Source: Polytrichum commune
Lineage: Eukaryota; Streptophyta; Polytrichopsida; Polytrichales; Polytrichaceae
Assembly: GCA_950295325.1 (NCBI GenBank)
Contig: OX485804.1
Location: 45,198,001 to 45,262,000, forward strand
Direction of reading: 5' to 3'
Length of the DNA stretch: 64,000 nucleotides
A program made the translations under genes and the position numbers. Positions 1 through 13,007 of this stretch are shown here, piece after piece (positions within the stretch are counted from its first letter, which is position 1; every line of letters begins with the position of its first letter). The notes under the pieces were generated by a model. It did not search any database. It saw nothing but the letters and a program-made list of their open reading frames with translations, and was not told the origin of the DNA.

Positions 1-263
1 TTGATATTAAGTGGGTGCTTCCACTCTTCAGAAGTGATGGTTTCAGTTTTATTCACTAGACACTAATTGAAATTAATTTCCATTCTTAGCCTTTCATTTA
101 AGGATCAATCATCTGTGACTTTTGAGCACCAAGTGGTCAATTGCATTGCTTTCAACAAGTGAGGTCACCCTACCAGATCTCACATTTTTTTGACAATGTT
201 GAGTTTGTTGAGGTGGCCTTCACCAACTCAGATTCTCATTAATGTTGTAACTGTGTGTCTCAG

Positions 264-1266
264 GGAGGAGTACAAAGAGTTCCAAAAGAGTATCAAGGAG
301 AATCTAATGGAAGCAGAAGTTCAGCAAGAAGAAGATGAGGTGTGTGATGGGAACCTTACCATTGGTTTAATGTCTTAGTTTCAGTCAGGTTGTATAATGG
401 AAAATCATTTCTCTGCCTCCTGCAAGGGTCTGCTCAAAGGTACCACTAATTATTACAATCTTCATATGCAGGAAGAAGCAGCAGATGTACGAGAGGGTTT
501 TGAGGAGATTGAGCAACGGTACTTATTGTTCCCTTATGTGCAGTAGTAATACAAAGAATGGGTTACCTATATGACACATCTGGACCTATATCATACCTTC
601 AGCATGAGTATGTAGATTCAAAGAGTTTTTTACTTGCACATGAACGCTCACAAATATAATATTGGTATTGATATTGTAGAATCATCTCCATGTCCATGTG
701 CAAGTGGATTCATTTACATGACTGTATATCTGGTGTCAAATTAGACGTTAAAGCCTAATGACATATGTTTCTGTCTCAACAATATGAGCTTTTGTGCCTG
801 TACAATGTGTTGAGTTAGCACCATTTAGAATAAGGACTTGTTTAGGTTATGCCTTATCAGTTGAAAATTTCAGATTTTCAATTACCTGGTATCATCTATG
901 CGAGTGGTACGAGTAATAGGGTAAAGAGACTGATGCCCATTAGAAGCCTCGGGAAGAAGAAAACGAGATTAAGTTGGAGCATAAATCTCATTTTTTGGTA
1001 TGGATATGGCAGGGACATGTTCCTGTCTTACTTTTAGTGGTTCTTATTTGTTTGTCTTCACTTACAATGTGTATGCTTGTATTTCCAGAACTTTTACGGA
1101 GAGAGTTGAGATGCTGCGGAAGGTGAAGGAAGAGAGAGTGGCGAAGTCCAAAGCAGAAAACGCAGCAGCTTTTCCTGCTGTAATGGGAATTGAAACTGAT
1201 GATGATTCGGATGACTCAGATGATGACGATGCCACCTACTTTGACTGGCGAGCAAAGGAAATTTGA
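264..1266 (+). CDS. ZNF830/CCDC16-like protein, last three exons (5' end outside window)
   Basis: Three exons, 264-339, 472-518 and 1089-1266, join in phase and end at TGA 1264-1266. The peptide runs EEYKEFQKSIKENL..., then EEAADVREGFEEIEQR, then TFTERVEMLRKVKEERVAK..., followed by an acidic stretch DDDSDDSDDDD and the terminal motif YFDWRAKEI. Known of the family: ZNF830 (CCDC16) is a nuclear C2H2 zinc-finger protein tied to pre-mRNA splicing and genome stability. Its C-terminus is a charged coiled coil followed by an acidic patch and a conserved DWR(A/V)K end, which is what is seen here. The zinc finger and N-terminal half would lie left of the window; I saw no further exon in 1-263. All junctions use GT-AG. 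The family call rests on the terminal motif and the EFQK-type coiled coil; any other DWRAK-ending coiled-coil protein is the alternative. Confidence 0.72.
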
Positions 1267-4200
1267 GCATTTACAAAGAGATGGAAAATTTTCTTGGAAA
1301 ATCTTGCTCATCTCTTTAAAGCATGTAGGTGTTTTTGAGCAGTGATGTACATCCAAAGTGCTGATAGCAAAGTAGCCTGCATTGATTGAGCCTGGGAACA
1401 TAGTGATATGATTTGTGGAGGCTTATGTTAAAGGGTGGGTTTCCTTTGAGAAATGTAAGGAGCCAGTTACTGTTTATGCAAAATTGTTCAAGAGCTGAGA
1501 CAGTGCCTATTGGGCAAGGTAGCATGAGGCACCGTAGTAATCAAGTTTAAATTCTGGCAAGATAAAGTTCCCATTGGATTCCTCCTTTTTCAGTGTTGAG
1601 GGAATGATAAGAAGTTGGAAATCCTCTCGAATGACACATGTACAGTGCTTTTTAGTGCTAATTAGGGGCACTTTACACTAGAGCTTCAGGGCTAAGGGAC
1701 CAAGGAAGTTTGAATGAATGGAAAAATCTTATATTACTGTGAATTTTTGAAGCCAAGAGTTGATCTGAACATAATATCAATGTCCAGTGTTTGCCATAAC
1801 TGCTCATTCCTTCTCATTTTAGCACTCAAAACCTAGACATGTGTCATGACATTATTGGTTGCGACTTGATGAAATTCAATCCCAGCATGTTCAAAATTCT
1901 AGAACCCTATAGATTGTCGATGGGATCTTGATCGGGAATAGGCGCCTCTACTATACACGGAGTTCTACATAACATGGATAATATTTCACGGTTTGTTGGA
2001 TTTTGGGTCAAACCCATATTAAATCCCACTTATAGGCGGGTTTACATTAAGGTCCTGGTCCAAGAAACTTGGGGTCTAAAACACACCCTGATAGACCTTA
2101 TTTTTGGATTGAAAATTGAACCAAGCTTGAGAATTGGTTTCTCAAACTAGGAGCATTATTTTTCTTGAGTAGGGAGTCGGGATCGTCAAGAACAACGGAA
2201 AACTGGTGCCACATCAACACTACACCATTTATGGTATTAAGACAAGGTAGACATGTATTGTTGAGTGTTTTATTAATAGGGGGGGTGGGATGCCAAAAAA
2301 CAATGAGCACAAAAAGACACGTCAACATTACCATATCATGAAATATTTTATTCATGGCAACAAATTATAGAGAAAGGCTTAAAAAACCTCTTTGATAGTG
2401 TAATCCCATACACCCCCTACAAGATTACCTTGGATGTAGTTGCAATGCTACTAGCGGATTGGGAATCTATAGTAGAGGACGGTAGGGACAATTGCAAGCT
2501 ATAGCACTGAGTGGTGTCTGCACCAAAGCCAGTGGCTTGCGAGGTCGATTGACAGTGTCGACACCGTAGATGCGCAAAGGGTCTGGCTGCACTTGTAGTA
2601 GCACCAGGAGTTCCTTTGACCACCCCCTCAACTAGATCTTCATGCAAATCGACAGTGTCGACACCGCAGATGCGCAAAGGGTCTGGCTGCACTTGTAGTA
2701 GCACCAGGAGTTCCTTTGACCACCCCCTCAACTAGATCTTCATGCAACCATTTCTCTTGAAGCTCCCTCGCATCAAATTTAAACCGAAAGCGGCATCATC
2801 ATGGAGAACCCGATTAATCTCCTAATCCTCATTTCCATGTTGAAGTGCTATTTCTTGGGACTTAAAATACCTCATATTGGAGACCCTAACACAATATCAA
2901 AGATGACATTGGAGATGTCCTCCATCTATTGAAGCCGCCCTCCTAACATCCATACCCGCGGACCTCAACAGAATAACCCATGTTGGATTGGGGTAGAATT
3001 GCCCACTCTTGCACATGTGAAAGAGTGTCATGGCAAGAGTAGCACCCAAATACTTCTTCATTCAAAAACATGCCCATTGATGAGCCCTTTGCAAAATATT
3101 GCTATAAGAAAGACTCACACGATTGTTCAACTTGGCCCTCCCAAATTTGGCATACTCCATTTTCCCTTCGTTCATGTCATCAACAGAAACATTGTTGGTG
3201 CACAAATTCAAAATGCTCCTCCTTGTTATCTTTCATACAATACCCAACCATACCCAAGAAGGTATGCAAACTTTCATCCATCCACTTCTTGCAAGAATTT
3301 GGAAATGATTGTGCATCAACGTTCCACTGCACTCCACAAAGCAAAAGCCTACCATGCATTCCTCAATGAATTTCCTCAACTTCACAAGAAGAGCAATGTC
3401 AATGTCCATACCATCCATTGCTATTGTGATGGACGCTTCGAAATACTTTAGAGAAAAGTGGGTGTGTTTTTGAGCTTGAGAGCAAGCCAATGCTCTCATT
3501 CTGGGAGCCATTGCGAGAGCAACCACAATTTGAAGTATAATAAAATTTAGAACAAGGCAATGCCTACAACAAAGGCTACGCATGGTGTAGCTCATGGACA
3601 CGATCACAGTTGCAGAAAAAAACCATGAAGGAAATGCGGTGACCTTCCAAAATGCATATAGAAAGTGTTGTTGCCACCATCCCCTATCTATTTGGTGGGC
3701 CACCATATGGCTTGTACCAGCATGGGCAGGTCCCACAACACTGGAAGCCACATATATTTCCTCATAAATTAACTTCCCCCACTTGCCAGCCAATTGTAAT
3801 GTTGAATTACAATTACAAATACAAAAAACGGTGTAGTTCAATGTTTTTATACCCTGGACACATAACTTAGTTTGAGCTCCTTGGGCCCAAAAGTTTACTC
3901 TCAGCCAATAGGAAGCTTAGTTTTGGAGCTTCTTTGGTCTTGAACTTTAGTGTAAACCTACCAGTTGACTATGTAACAAGAACTAATAGTATGACGAAAA
4001 TATATGAGTATCACTTATGGAGATGGTTCTTGATTTGGGATATAATTGTAGGTGAACTTGGACTATGAGTGAGAGGTTGATTTGGTAAAATGTATCCTGG
4101 CTTGTAAAATACATCCATTTAATTTGGTTGCAATAAACAAGAAGCCAGTTTCTCAAGTGTCTATCCATTGATGATGAAGTAGTGGCTTACCATTCACTGT

Positions 4201-4702
4201 CATGGGGGTTGAATAGTCCAACACATTTCCAAAAGGGCACAGAAAGGACTAGACACACATTGCTGAGTCTACAAATTTGCAATTATTGAAGGAGCTGTGA
4301 GTATTGATAACATTAGTCAGGAACGGAACATACAAAGGAACCTAACAAGAGCATCTGATACGCTCTGCTGGGATATTCAGAAATTCCATGCTGACCAAAT
4401 ACAATCCAGAAGTCGGTGCCCACAGTAAAATTGGCATTGCTTGCAATAATCATATATTTCTTAACAATATTAAATATCAGGTACCAACTCTAAATGGTGT
4501 TGCAGCCTCAACTTGCAACCAGAGCACATGAGGTCTTGATGTTATCATGAAGACACTACAGTGTGACAAGAGGGAGTCGTTGAATCAGAACAATAATAGT
4601 AATAAAAATAATTGTCCTACGTTTGAAACTCGTTGAAGACAATGAGCCCATAAGAAAAGTCATGAAAATGAAGTATGTATAAATAGTATCAAGCGACCCA
4701 TG
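1267..4702. other. Intergenic stretch, no supported gene
   Basis: No intact gene was recognised. The first few hundred bases are probably the 3' UTR of the upstream gene. Minus-strand reading of about 2417-2800 and 3233-3841 gives short coding-like stretches (for example FDARELQEKWLHEDL), which may be remnants of a mobile element. They are broken by stops and lack a domain I can name. Confidence 0.5.
2548..2747. repeat. Tandem duplication, two 100-bp units
   Basis: Units 2548-2647 and 2648-2747 are nearly identical. Both contain GACAGTGTCGACACCG, the phrase GGTCTGGCTGCACTTGTAG, and end ACTAGATCTTCATGCAA. I noticed only a T/C difference and one further change near the start. The 100-bp period is not a multiple of three, so the duplication shifts any frame running through it. 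High identity points to a recent event. Confidence 0.9.
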
Positions 4703-7700
4703 TCAACCAGACTGCTTGTCTCCACCAAATGCCGAAGAAAGAAAACCGACACCCTGCAAATGGCTCACATCGCCCCAAGAGCACAAAGTCCAGTCATTTT
4801 CATCTGAGATGTGGAAAACATTAATGGAGGCATTCGTAATCTTGCCTTGGGGTAGCACACCCTTTGCAATGATGTGAAGGCATCGTAACACTCCACCATG
4901 GGTCACTACCACAACTCTTTCACCTGCATCCACATTTCCCAATTATATCAAAATGATCTACAAGATCAACTGCTTGATAATAAAATCGCACAATGCAGAA
5001 GCATTCAATCTGAGGGCCAATTTACCATATGATCAAAGGCCGTGACCATGAACTTGTGAGGACCCCTGAAACTCATCTGAAGGCCATACCATGGAACAAT
5101 TGAAATTGAAATTGAAATTGAAATTGAATTTTGTGTGGTCACAGGCCTTAACAATATATGGGACCAGGCTCTCAACTGAAAGCTATTTTACTACCGTCCT
5201 ATTCATGTGGGTAGTGAGATTTGAAGTATCATGGCCTCCCGGTTGTGTGTTAGACCCAACTCTTTTGAGGTGGGCTTGAATGCAAAATCAGGTAGACCAT
5301 GAAGCATTAACCAAAGCATACCATGTAGGACACCATATAGGTTTGTTCATCCATTCAAAATTCCTTGATTTCTTGGGGCCTCAATCTCAACTGTGAAGTG
5401 GGAGAGTCTCATGGGCATGGGCCCACAAGCTCTACTGTAAAGTGCCCATGAGACCCATTGGTTTTCCTCTCCTACTAGAATGACAATTTTGAATCCAACA
5501 AGATAGCTGTGAAATCATAATCAAGGACAAGAAAGTATCAAGAATAGCCATACAAATATCTATCTACACAATTTAGATCTTTGCTCTAAAATCTGGGAAG
5601 ACACATACTTCACAGAATTTGAGTCGCTTCTGCTTTTGAGTCATGAGCCAAGCAAGCCACAAAAAAAAGAAACAAAAAAAAGGTTTAATTTGTACCAAAA
5701 GCAGCCTACAATTAATGTCACCAAGGTGAGCTTACAGGGCAACACCTTAATCTGGAAATTATCAGCAAAAGAGATGGTCACATATGTAGAGTGCAATGGG
5801 AATTAACCATGGTGTTGGGCTGCGATTTCTTCCATGGCAGTTTGAGCACGATTATACAGCTGCTCTGAACTCTCCCCCCCACCCTACATCACAACATGTA
5901 ATTGGGGTACATAGACATCATTAGATGTAAACTACAGTAACCTGAACTTCATTCATCCTCCAAGTTGAGGTGTCATGAACACCACAAATGCCACCCACCA
6001 TAAAATTATTGAGGCTTCAAATGCAAGAGCATGTACAGTAATTGAAGGAACAGTGAATCCTACAGGAATTGGAAGATTCTCATCGGATGAAGTAAAGGCC
6101 TTAAAAGCTTGTGGGACTGCAGTTCGCGCTTCGGTGCGCGTAAACCCCTGAAGATCTCCCAGGTTCCTTTCGCGGAGGTTTGCCTTCAGCACCACCTGTG
6201 TCAAGCCACCAGTCAGTTTTACACAGACAACACATAGTTTATCTATACCACATATCTCCAAACCCATGGCTTGTTCAACAACAACAAAAACCAAAACAAA
6301 GCAAGTGATGATAATTGTATGTTGTTACTCCACTGGCTGCCAAAGGAGGTAAATGAGGTTGGCCTATGGTGCACCCAAATTCTTAAGTTGATTCTACTGT
6401 ATCCCCAGAAGTATGGGCTTCCATCCAGTTATGCCAACTCGTGAAGTCTTTGAGCCAAAAAACAAATTGAGTGGATTAGGTGAATAGCATTCAGGCTGAT
6501 ATTGAATTTCATAGTGGGAAGAACTTATACCTTAGGACATTGGCATCGATCAGCAATGGCTTGTGCTGTGTCCTTCGCTCGTTGAAGGTCAGATGAATAT
6601 ATTGCAGAAAACTGTAAATTCATGTTTGCCAACTTCTCAGCCACCTGGACAACAGTGCCATTACACCAAGTCAACACCATATAAGATAGGGTATGTTCGA
6701 AGCACCAAGCAACCAAAAACCTTCATGGAAACATTGTACATTTCATTGTAAAATATACACTTTATCTCCAAAACATGCAAGAAATTGTCATTGTTGAATC
6801 TCTTCCACACACAAATCAATGAAAACTTGAGAGCCTCAATCCTATGTAGGCAGGCAGTGAAGGCAGCCTCGATAAAATCAACCACTGAGAAAGTTAGACA
6901 TCATGTGCTGCTAAACCCAGTGATTGGATGGTGATCAAAAATATAACAACTGCGCACCTCTGTAAAAACAGTTTCAAAAGCTTTGCAACAAACTTAACTG
7001 CCTGCGCTTGTTGCTTGCCCACATCATTGAGGTCCGAGTCTGCATGCCCCTGAACATGGAACAAACCGATCAGTCTTCCACATGATCATTAAATTCATCA
7101 GAGTCTTGCCCCTATTCTTCAAAATGAAAAGAGTAGCATGTCTGTTTAATATCACAGGAGGATTCAACATTGATTATTAACCTTCTTGGATTCAGTCAAC
7201 AAATGTTTCTGAGACCTTAGAGTTATCCTCTAACTAAACGTGACTTTTTGTCAGGAGTTGGTTGTTTTTGCATAGAACACCTTCCATGTTTGGTAAGCTT
7301 ATGGGGCATGCTTGGAGATAGTGTAGAGGTTTGAACGAAGGTCGTTTATATCAATTTATTGAGGGTCAACCTCATGTTTGGCATGCCTACAGGTGCTAAA
7401 ATGAGTTTGGTCCTCACGGACCAAATTGAAATAGGTTGCTCTTCATTTAAATTCAAACACTACCTCTGAGCACGCACCATCACAAGAGCAAATAAATTAC
7501 TGATACTGTATGCAAAACAACCATGTACTTGTTGACGTTTTACAAAAGTATAGAGAACGACCCCCCGACAAAAAGCCTCATTGAGTTTAAGGAAAACTCT
7601 TTGTATGTTTATCAAGGAGTAAGAAAGTACCTGAAGCCGACCCCCGGCATTCCATGTGGTCTCGCCATGGCGGACCACCAGAAGCTCTGCAACATTGCTG

Positions 7701-7834
7701 GGCACAGCCTTTTCCCCCATTTTCTTCTTCGTTGGACCTTTGCATCCAGATTCAGACAGAACACATAACTCCACTTGTGTGAATTTTATGGGTCCACAAC
7801 TCCCACAATTACAGTGCAAGTTCAAGGTGGCCAT
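4703..7834 (-). CDS. Phosphoglycerate-mutase-like histidine phosphatase (PGM4 type)
   Basis: Six exons on the minus strand, complement(join(4703..4923, 5808..5883, 6064..6195, 6531..6644, 6999..7049, 7631..7834)), give 265 residues with every phase matching. The RHG catalytic motif is in exon 1 (LVVRHGETTWN), with the phosphohistidine at about residue 55. It is followed by GHADSDLNDVG, SAIYSSDLQRAKDTAQAI, LRERNLGDLQG (the catalytic acid region), GGGES, and the second histidine in VVVVTHGGVLRC. The C-terminus WGDVSHLQGVGFLSSAFGG closely resembles Arabidopsis phosphoglycerate-mutase-like protein 4. Known: this branch is cofactor-dependent and includes small-molecule phosphatases; true PGM activity is often untested. 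About 50 residues precede the catalytic core and contain several cysteines. A shorter start at the second Met (MGEKAVPSN) would give a typical cytosolic length. No neighbours suggest a pathway. Confidence 0.9.
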
Positions 7835-9547
7835 AAGAAAGATCCAAATGAAACTTACAAAACAGAGTCATTCAAACTTAAGCAAGAATTCCTTGAAAGA
7901 CTGACAACAACAAAGTTTTGGCGCCCTTGCAATAAGAAGAAGAAGAGGGCGCCCACATCGAAAGTTTTGGCGCCCTCAAATATACAAAAGTGCAAGCTTA
8001 GAAATCCCCTGATGAATTCTTCTCAGAACAGACCATCAGGTGATGTTCACTACAACATTAAACTACTGCAAATAAGGTGGGTCCTTAGTTTTCATAAAAG
8101 GCCATGTGAACATGACGAGGAGGTACATGTAACCGGCCCATACAAAAGGTGAAGTTCAACCCACTCCTTAAATATTCCTTAATCTCCATCGCTGAAGTTC
8201 CAGGTTGATCGAAGAACAACAACAACCCCAAAAAAATCAGCCTCAATCCAAGCAGGAAATTCCAACAGCCATACCTTGTTATGAGATCAGACCCATAACA
8301 AGGATCAAAAGGACATGCTCCGAAGCACAACCCGTGTTCTTTGACATAACTTGTAGCCAGGATCCCAGAAAGAAAATCACTGAAAAGGAAAGAATCAAGA
8401 CTCTCAAAAAATCCATCTTCCTTCGACATCGACCACCAAGTTTAACCAATCGCAACACGGAAGGTTGCATTTCTTACCTTTCACAGGACGAATTAGGCAG
8501 CACCACATTTTTTTTATAAAAAGGAAAAATGCAAAAATGGCAGTGAGATGATTAGGAGAGAGCGACTTACCGAAGAGTTGCCGGAGCAAATGGAGCGATG
8601 GCGAGGAGCGAATGTGGATTCTTGGAGGTCGGAAAGAAAGTGAGATCGACTCCAAGTTTTCTACTCCTCGTGAGTAGAGTTTTGAGTTGGTAGATAGTAG
8701 CTTGGGTTAGCAATCTAGCCAACAACATAGATTTAAGGTAACTACACTAAATAACCCTATTAGTGTGAGTGGAAAATTTAATGTGGGCCACACTAATTTT
8801 CTAGTCATGGTGAAAATAATGTGGGTCCAAGACCTTGGGTCTTCCCTAGAGTCTTCTTGGAGACTTCCGACCAACACCTTGACATTTATAAAAGCAATAT
8901 GAAATAAAATAAACAACCACATCATAGCCTAAAAAAAACAATTATTGCAGTCCACACCAATTTTTAACTAGAGATTTGGCATGGATTGGAAATTGATGTG
9001 GGTTTTGATAAATGTTGATTATGGCCCACACTGGTAGGTTTGTTTAGTGCATTACACTAAACATTGGATTTATTGTCGGTCACACTATTTCTCATTAATG
9101 ACCCACATTATATGCCTTGCACTCAATGAGTGGATACTAGAGAAGGTGTTACTTGACACTTGGTGTTGCATGACAAGTCATAGAGGCCACTCTATTTGAC
9201 ATTTGAGCTCCAATTTTTATGCCACACTTAATATGGTCCAAGTGTGACATTCAAATTGATGTTCCATGTTAGTACCATGGTCATGAGAGAAGAGAAGAAA
9301 CGCTAACCTTAGTGGGATCAGCGTGATTGAAATGCCCGTTCGACCCACCCTTGGTATTATGTCCATTGGACATAATATCAGTGGTGCAGGACTACTAAGC
9401 CCTCTTAGGGTGGGCACTATAGTAACCAGGGTGACCAAAGTGACCATGGGAACTGAGTGACTGGATGATCTTTGTAGTGGTGGGGTTAGTGTGGTTGTGG
9501 TGTTGTAGGGGTATATGATCATTTTTCTTCATGAGATGGCCGTTGAG
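7835..9547. other. 5' flank of the histidine phosphatase gene, no other gene seen
   Basis: Between the start codon and the first repeats there are only short, unrecognised open frames. The first several hundred bases presumably hold the promoter and 5' UTR of the minus-strand gene. I could not place a TATA element with confidence. From 8.73 kb the sequence is repeat-derived. Confidence 0.4.
8735..9245. repeat. MITE-like dispersed repeat
   Basis: The segment carries CTACACTAAATAACCCTATT near 8735 and TTACACTAAACATTGGATTT near 9051, both related to the terminal repeat of the copy at 38121-38295. A stretch near 9100-9240 (GAGTGG..ACTAGAGA, TTGGTG.TGCATGACAAGTCATA) matches the interior of that copy at roughly three bases in four. 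No coding capacity. Confidence 0.55.
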
Positions 9548-9790
9548 TCATAAGACTTCTCAGTGGTTCATTGTAGCATCACATGTTTAGTGTTCCGGGT
9601 TCGATCCATGATGGCCTTGTACGAGCACTTTATTGTGATGTGAGTGACTTGGCATTTGTTGTGTGTGAGTTACTTGGCACGAAGTCGTATCTTATAGCCA
9701 CCAGCCCCTACCGTAAGTTGTGACAATTCCTTAGCCAATGTTGGCATTTATTCTTTTGTAATCTTAATTATTTATTGGTTGGTGGCAGAG
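9548..9790 (+). repeat. Possible tRNA-derived SINE
   Basis: A box-A-like string (TCTCAGTGGTTC, about 9560) is followed about 38 bp later by a box-B-like GGGTTCGATCC (about 9599). The sequence does not fold into a tRNA: there is no matching acceptor stem. A tRNA-related SINE head is the best reading, but I saw no poly-A or second copy to confirm it. Confidence 0.25.
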
Positions 9791-9799
9791 CCCAACATT

Positions 9800-10230
9800 G
9801 GGTGCCCATGCCCATGCCCATGCCCACCCATGCCCATGGGTTTTGGGTGGGCATGGGTGCGATATTATGTTCATGGGCGGGCATGGGTGGGCGTGGGTGC
9901 AATATTATTGTTCATGGGTGGGCATGGGCTATAGCAAAGCATATTGGATGAGCTCTCATTCAAATGCTTTCGACGGTTGCGTGGAGGACCGGACTGTGTT
10001 ACATGTTGGATTACTCTACTAACCCCTTATGACTTTCTCTTCTCAAAGTAGTGAAGTTGAAAGCTCCAAAATACAAAAGCCACTGGGCAAGGTTGACTAC
10101 ATTGGCACAATTTTTGAATACATGGGTGCAATTTTTGAATACATGGGCGCAATTTGAATAGCATGGGTGGGCATGGGTGGGTATGAGTGGACACATGTCA
10201 TGCTATGGGTGGGCATGGGTGGGCATAGGT
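9800..10230. repeat. GC-rich minisatellite (GGGCATGGGTG units)
   Basis: Repeated 10-12 bp units GGGCATGGGTG / GCCCATGCCC occur at 9803-9925 and again near 10160-10230, with unrelated unique sequence between. Open frames here are repeats of these units, not genes. Confidence 0.7.
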
Positions 10231-10311
10231 CGCTGCTGATGGTCATGGTCTAGGTATGGGTACAAATTCGAAGGGAAATGTTGGGCTCTGGTTGGTGGAT
10301 ATTTGGGGTTG

Positions 10312-12690
10312 CTATGGTAGTTGTGTGTCTATTGGTAGTGGTTCGTTATTTCCTATCCTCCTTTTGTGTAGAATTATGGACATAGCATATTGTATGGCAA
10401 TGACGTTGATTGCCTCAAATGTGTATTTGATGCTTAGCTTAGGGATTTTGAATGTTGTTTCAATACTTTCCATAAAAGGAATGTGTGTGGTTGCCCTAGC
10501 ACTTGTTGTGATGACTATTAGTGGATCTACCTTCCAGCCTCTGTTGATAACATTGTCTATTAGTGGTTTATATTTTTCTATTGTTTTGGATATAGTTTCA
10601 TATGGTATTCTATCGTTACGGTATGTAAATTCAATGAATTGTATTGTTAGGTTATCATTAGGTATTGTTGGTGGTGGAGATTGATATGGTAGTCCTTTCA
10701 CACATAGAAGGTCTAGTTTGAATTTGACATTGCAGTGGCATCTTTGTTGGCTACACGTGCAAGGTAATAGCCATGAAGGGATAGTATTTTATGGGGGGTC
10801 ATTATTGACTATGCCGACATTCATGAGAACATAGCATCTTGATTTATTTTTATGTCACTATAAGTTTTCTTAATTCCCATAGTGCTTAATTGTGTCTTTT
10901 GGTTCGGAAGGCATGTATGTGGTGCTGTTTGCACTTTAGAAGTACATGTAGCCATGTATCAGGGTATGGGGAGCTACATATGGGGCATGTGATTGATGGA
11001 AAGGCTTCCCTACCAAAGAATAGTTGTTTCATGTCATTCCCCATGTATTCACCGTGTCTCAATTTTAGAAGACATGCTTTTTGAGAGTCAATTATGTTTT
11101 TGTTTGTCCAAATTTTATTTAATAGCTCATTATCTATTTTCTCATTGGCTATCCATTTTATTTATGTTGAGATATAGTATAGGGATCAGTTCTAGATTTA
11201 TATTCTTATCGTATTTTGTGAGATGTTTTTTCTAGAATCTTGATAGGTCCTTTGTCAGGTGTTGTTCCCATTGATGGTCATTCGTCTCTTTGGTAATAGT
11301 ATACTGTTGAGTGGGCAAATTCATGTGGTTGTGAGGCATTGGAGTGTTCTTTGATGTACCTTCTTTAGCAAGTGTGTCAACTTCCTCGTTGCCTCTGATG
11401 TTTGCATGTGCTCTTAGTTTGTATTGTGTTGTGAGTTGAGTTCTTTGTATAAGGAAGTTAACTATTTCTTCTAGGATGGTTTTATCTGGGTGGTTGTTGT
11501 GTAGTGTGGGGTGTTTTATTTGGTTTTTGATCACATATAAACCATTAAGGCAATCTGTGAAGATATGTGTGAGTTCATTTGGGAAGTCTTTATTTATTAT
11601 TGTGAGGGTGTGGTGAATGGCCATTAATTCCGCTCTAAATATGTTTTGTAGGCTTGGTAGCCGTATTGCAAGTTTAATATTTTTTTCGTGATTGTATATA
11701 CCATATCCAACTTCATCCCGTAGCCAGATGTCTCCTATTTTTTTTGGAGGGTGAAAGGATCCATTTGTGTAAAAACAATATTGGGGGGAGGGGGGGGGGG
11801 GGGGGGGGGATTTAAGGGGTGTTTCATTCTCGTGGTTGGGAATCGGTGGGATTGTGTTATGTGGGTGTGTATTTCTTATTGGGTAGGTGAGGGCATTCCA
11901 TGTTTTACTTTTGTTGACTTCTATATTTTGCGAGGTAGGAGGGACAATTTGTGTGATTGTGCGGGTTATGTTAAGGTTGTTGCATATATGTATTTTATTG
12001 TATCTAATTTTTTTGTAGTACCGATACTATTATTTTGGTGATGTATGAGAAGGATTCTTATAGTGAGTGGTTCTATACGTGGCTCGCTGAATTCGTGGTT
12101 TTGTTGGTTCCTCGTATTTAGTGATATTTGTTGGTATGTGAGTAATTACATGTGTGTCTGGGAAGGGGCCTAAACGTGGGGTGAAATTTTGATACCAATT
12201 TATATATGGGATGATGAGTATTGTGGTGATATGTGGGTTGTGTTTAGCTGTTGGTCTAGACCAGTGGATGGTTGTTTGGGCTTCAATTTCATTACGAGGG
12301 TGAACATAACCTATTCATTGTCACTTGTGTGAGAATGCGCTACCAAGAGACCCAAAGATTTTATCTCTAGGAAATGGCGAGAATAACTTTGTTGGATGAG
12401 TTGAGCATGTGACTAGAGAGGAGAAGTAGGAGTGTGTAATTTTAAAGAACGTTGTGATGTAGTCTAGTAGTGCTTTGGGTAAGGCATGGTGTGAGTTTTT
12501 GAGTGGGTCATTTTTTGGGATTTTGTGTTTATATCTTTGATATAGCCAGGTTATTTCAGTTTCAAATGATTGGGTGGGGGGTATTAAGCCATGTGGTTGG
12601 TGTAACATTGGATTGTATTGGTTCCACAACCATACAAGTATGTTGTATACATGGTGATAAGGTGTTTGCATGTTTCGTCATATATGTGGG
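10312..12690 (-). mobile_element. 5'-truncated, decayed LINE (non-LTR retrotransposon)
   Basis: Read on the minus strand, the segment holds in order: a reverse-transcriptase C-terminal piece (about 12671-12321), an RNase H domain (about 11780-11232), a zinc-binding module with CPICSSPYPDTWLHVLLKC (about 11090-10900), and a C-terminal block containing FIEFTYRNDRIPYETI and LIVITTSARATTHIPF (10701-10312). This order is that of plant and algal LINE pol proteins with RNase H. Several frame changes and stops separate the blocks, a long G run interrupts it at about 11780-11810, and the catalytic RT core is missing, so it is dead. Confidence 0.85.
11232..11780 (-). pseudogene. LINE RNase H domain with altered first catalytic residue
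   Basis: The frame reads YTNGSF, then IFRAELMAIHHTL, IFTDCLNGLYVI and KLRAHANIRGNEEVDTLAKEG. Known: RNase H of this type uses four acidic residues (YTDGS, the Glu of AEL, TDSL, and the Asp of the DALA block). Here the first Asp is Asn (AAT), while the Glu and the other two Asp are present. The domain would be expected to be inactive. Confidence 0.8.
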
Positions 12691-13007
12691 CGGTGTCATT
12701 TTGTACTTGGATTTTGTTTGTATTAGTATCGATATCTTTTTCATGGTTGCATTCATGTGTTGAGATTTTTATGAGGGGGATGTTTAGGGGTGGAGATATG
12801 TGTCTTGGATCTTTGTTTTGGGTAAAAATATCATTTTGTTTTATGTTGTTTTCGTATATTGCATATTGTTTTTTGGTATAGTATGCGAGTATTATACTTG
12901 TGTTGTGTTGTATAACTTTTGGGAGATTATAAGGAAATAATTCTCATTGTGGAAGTTTTATGTTGTAAATTATGCCATTGGGTAGTATCCATTGGCATAG
13001 GTTTTTT

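Noticed and set aside
3233-3841. 202-codon minus-strand frame
   Set aside because: No recognisable motif, low-complexity residues, and overlapping plus-strand frames of similar length; treated as chance or ancient element remains.
9548-9625. tRNA gene
   Set aside because: Box A and box B strings are present, but the acceptor stem does not pair; kept only as a weak SINE candidate.
10256-10684. 142-codon plus-strand frame rich in hydrophobic residues
   Set aside because: It is the antisense of the LINE C-terminal block, which has a clear family match on the minus strand.
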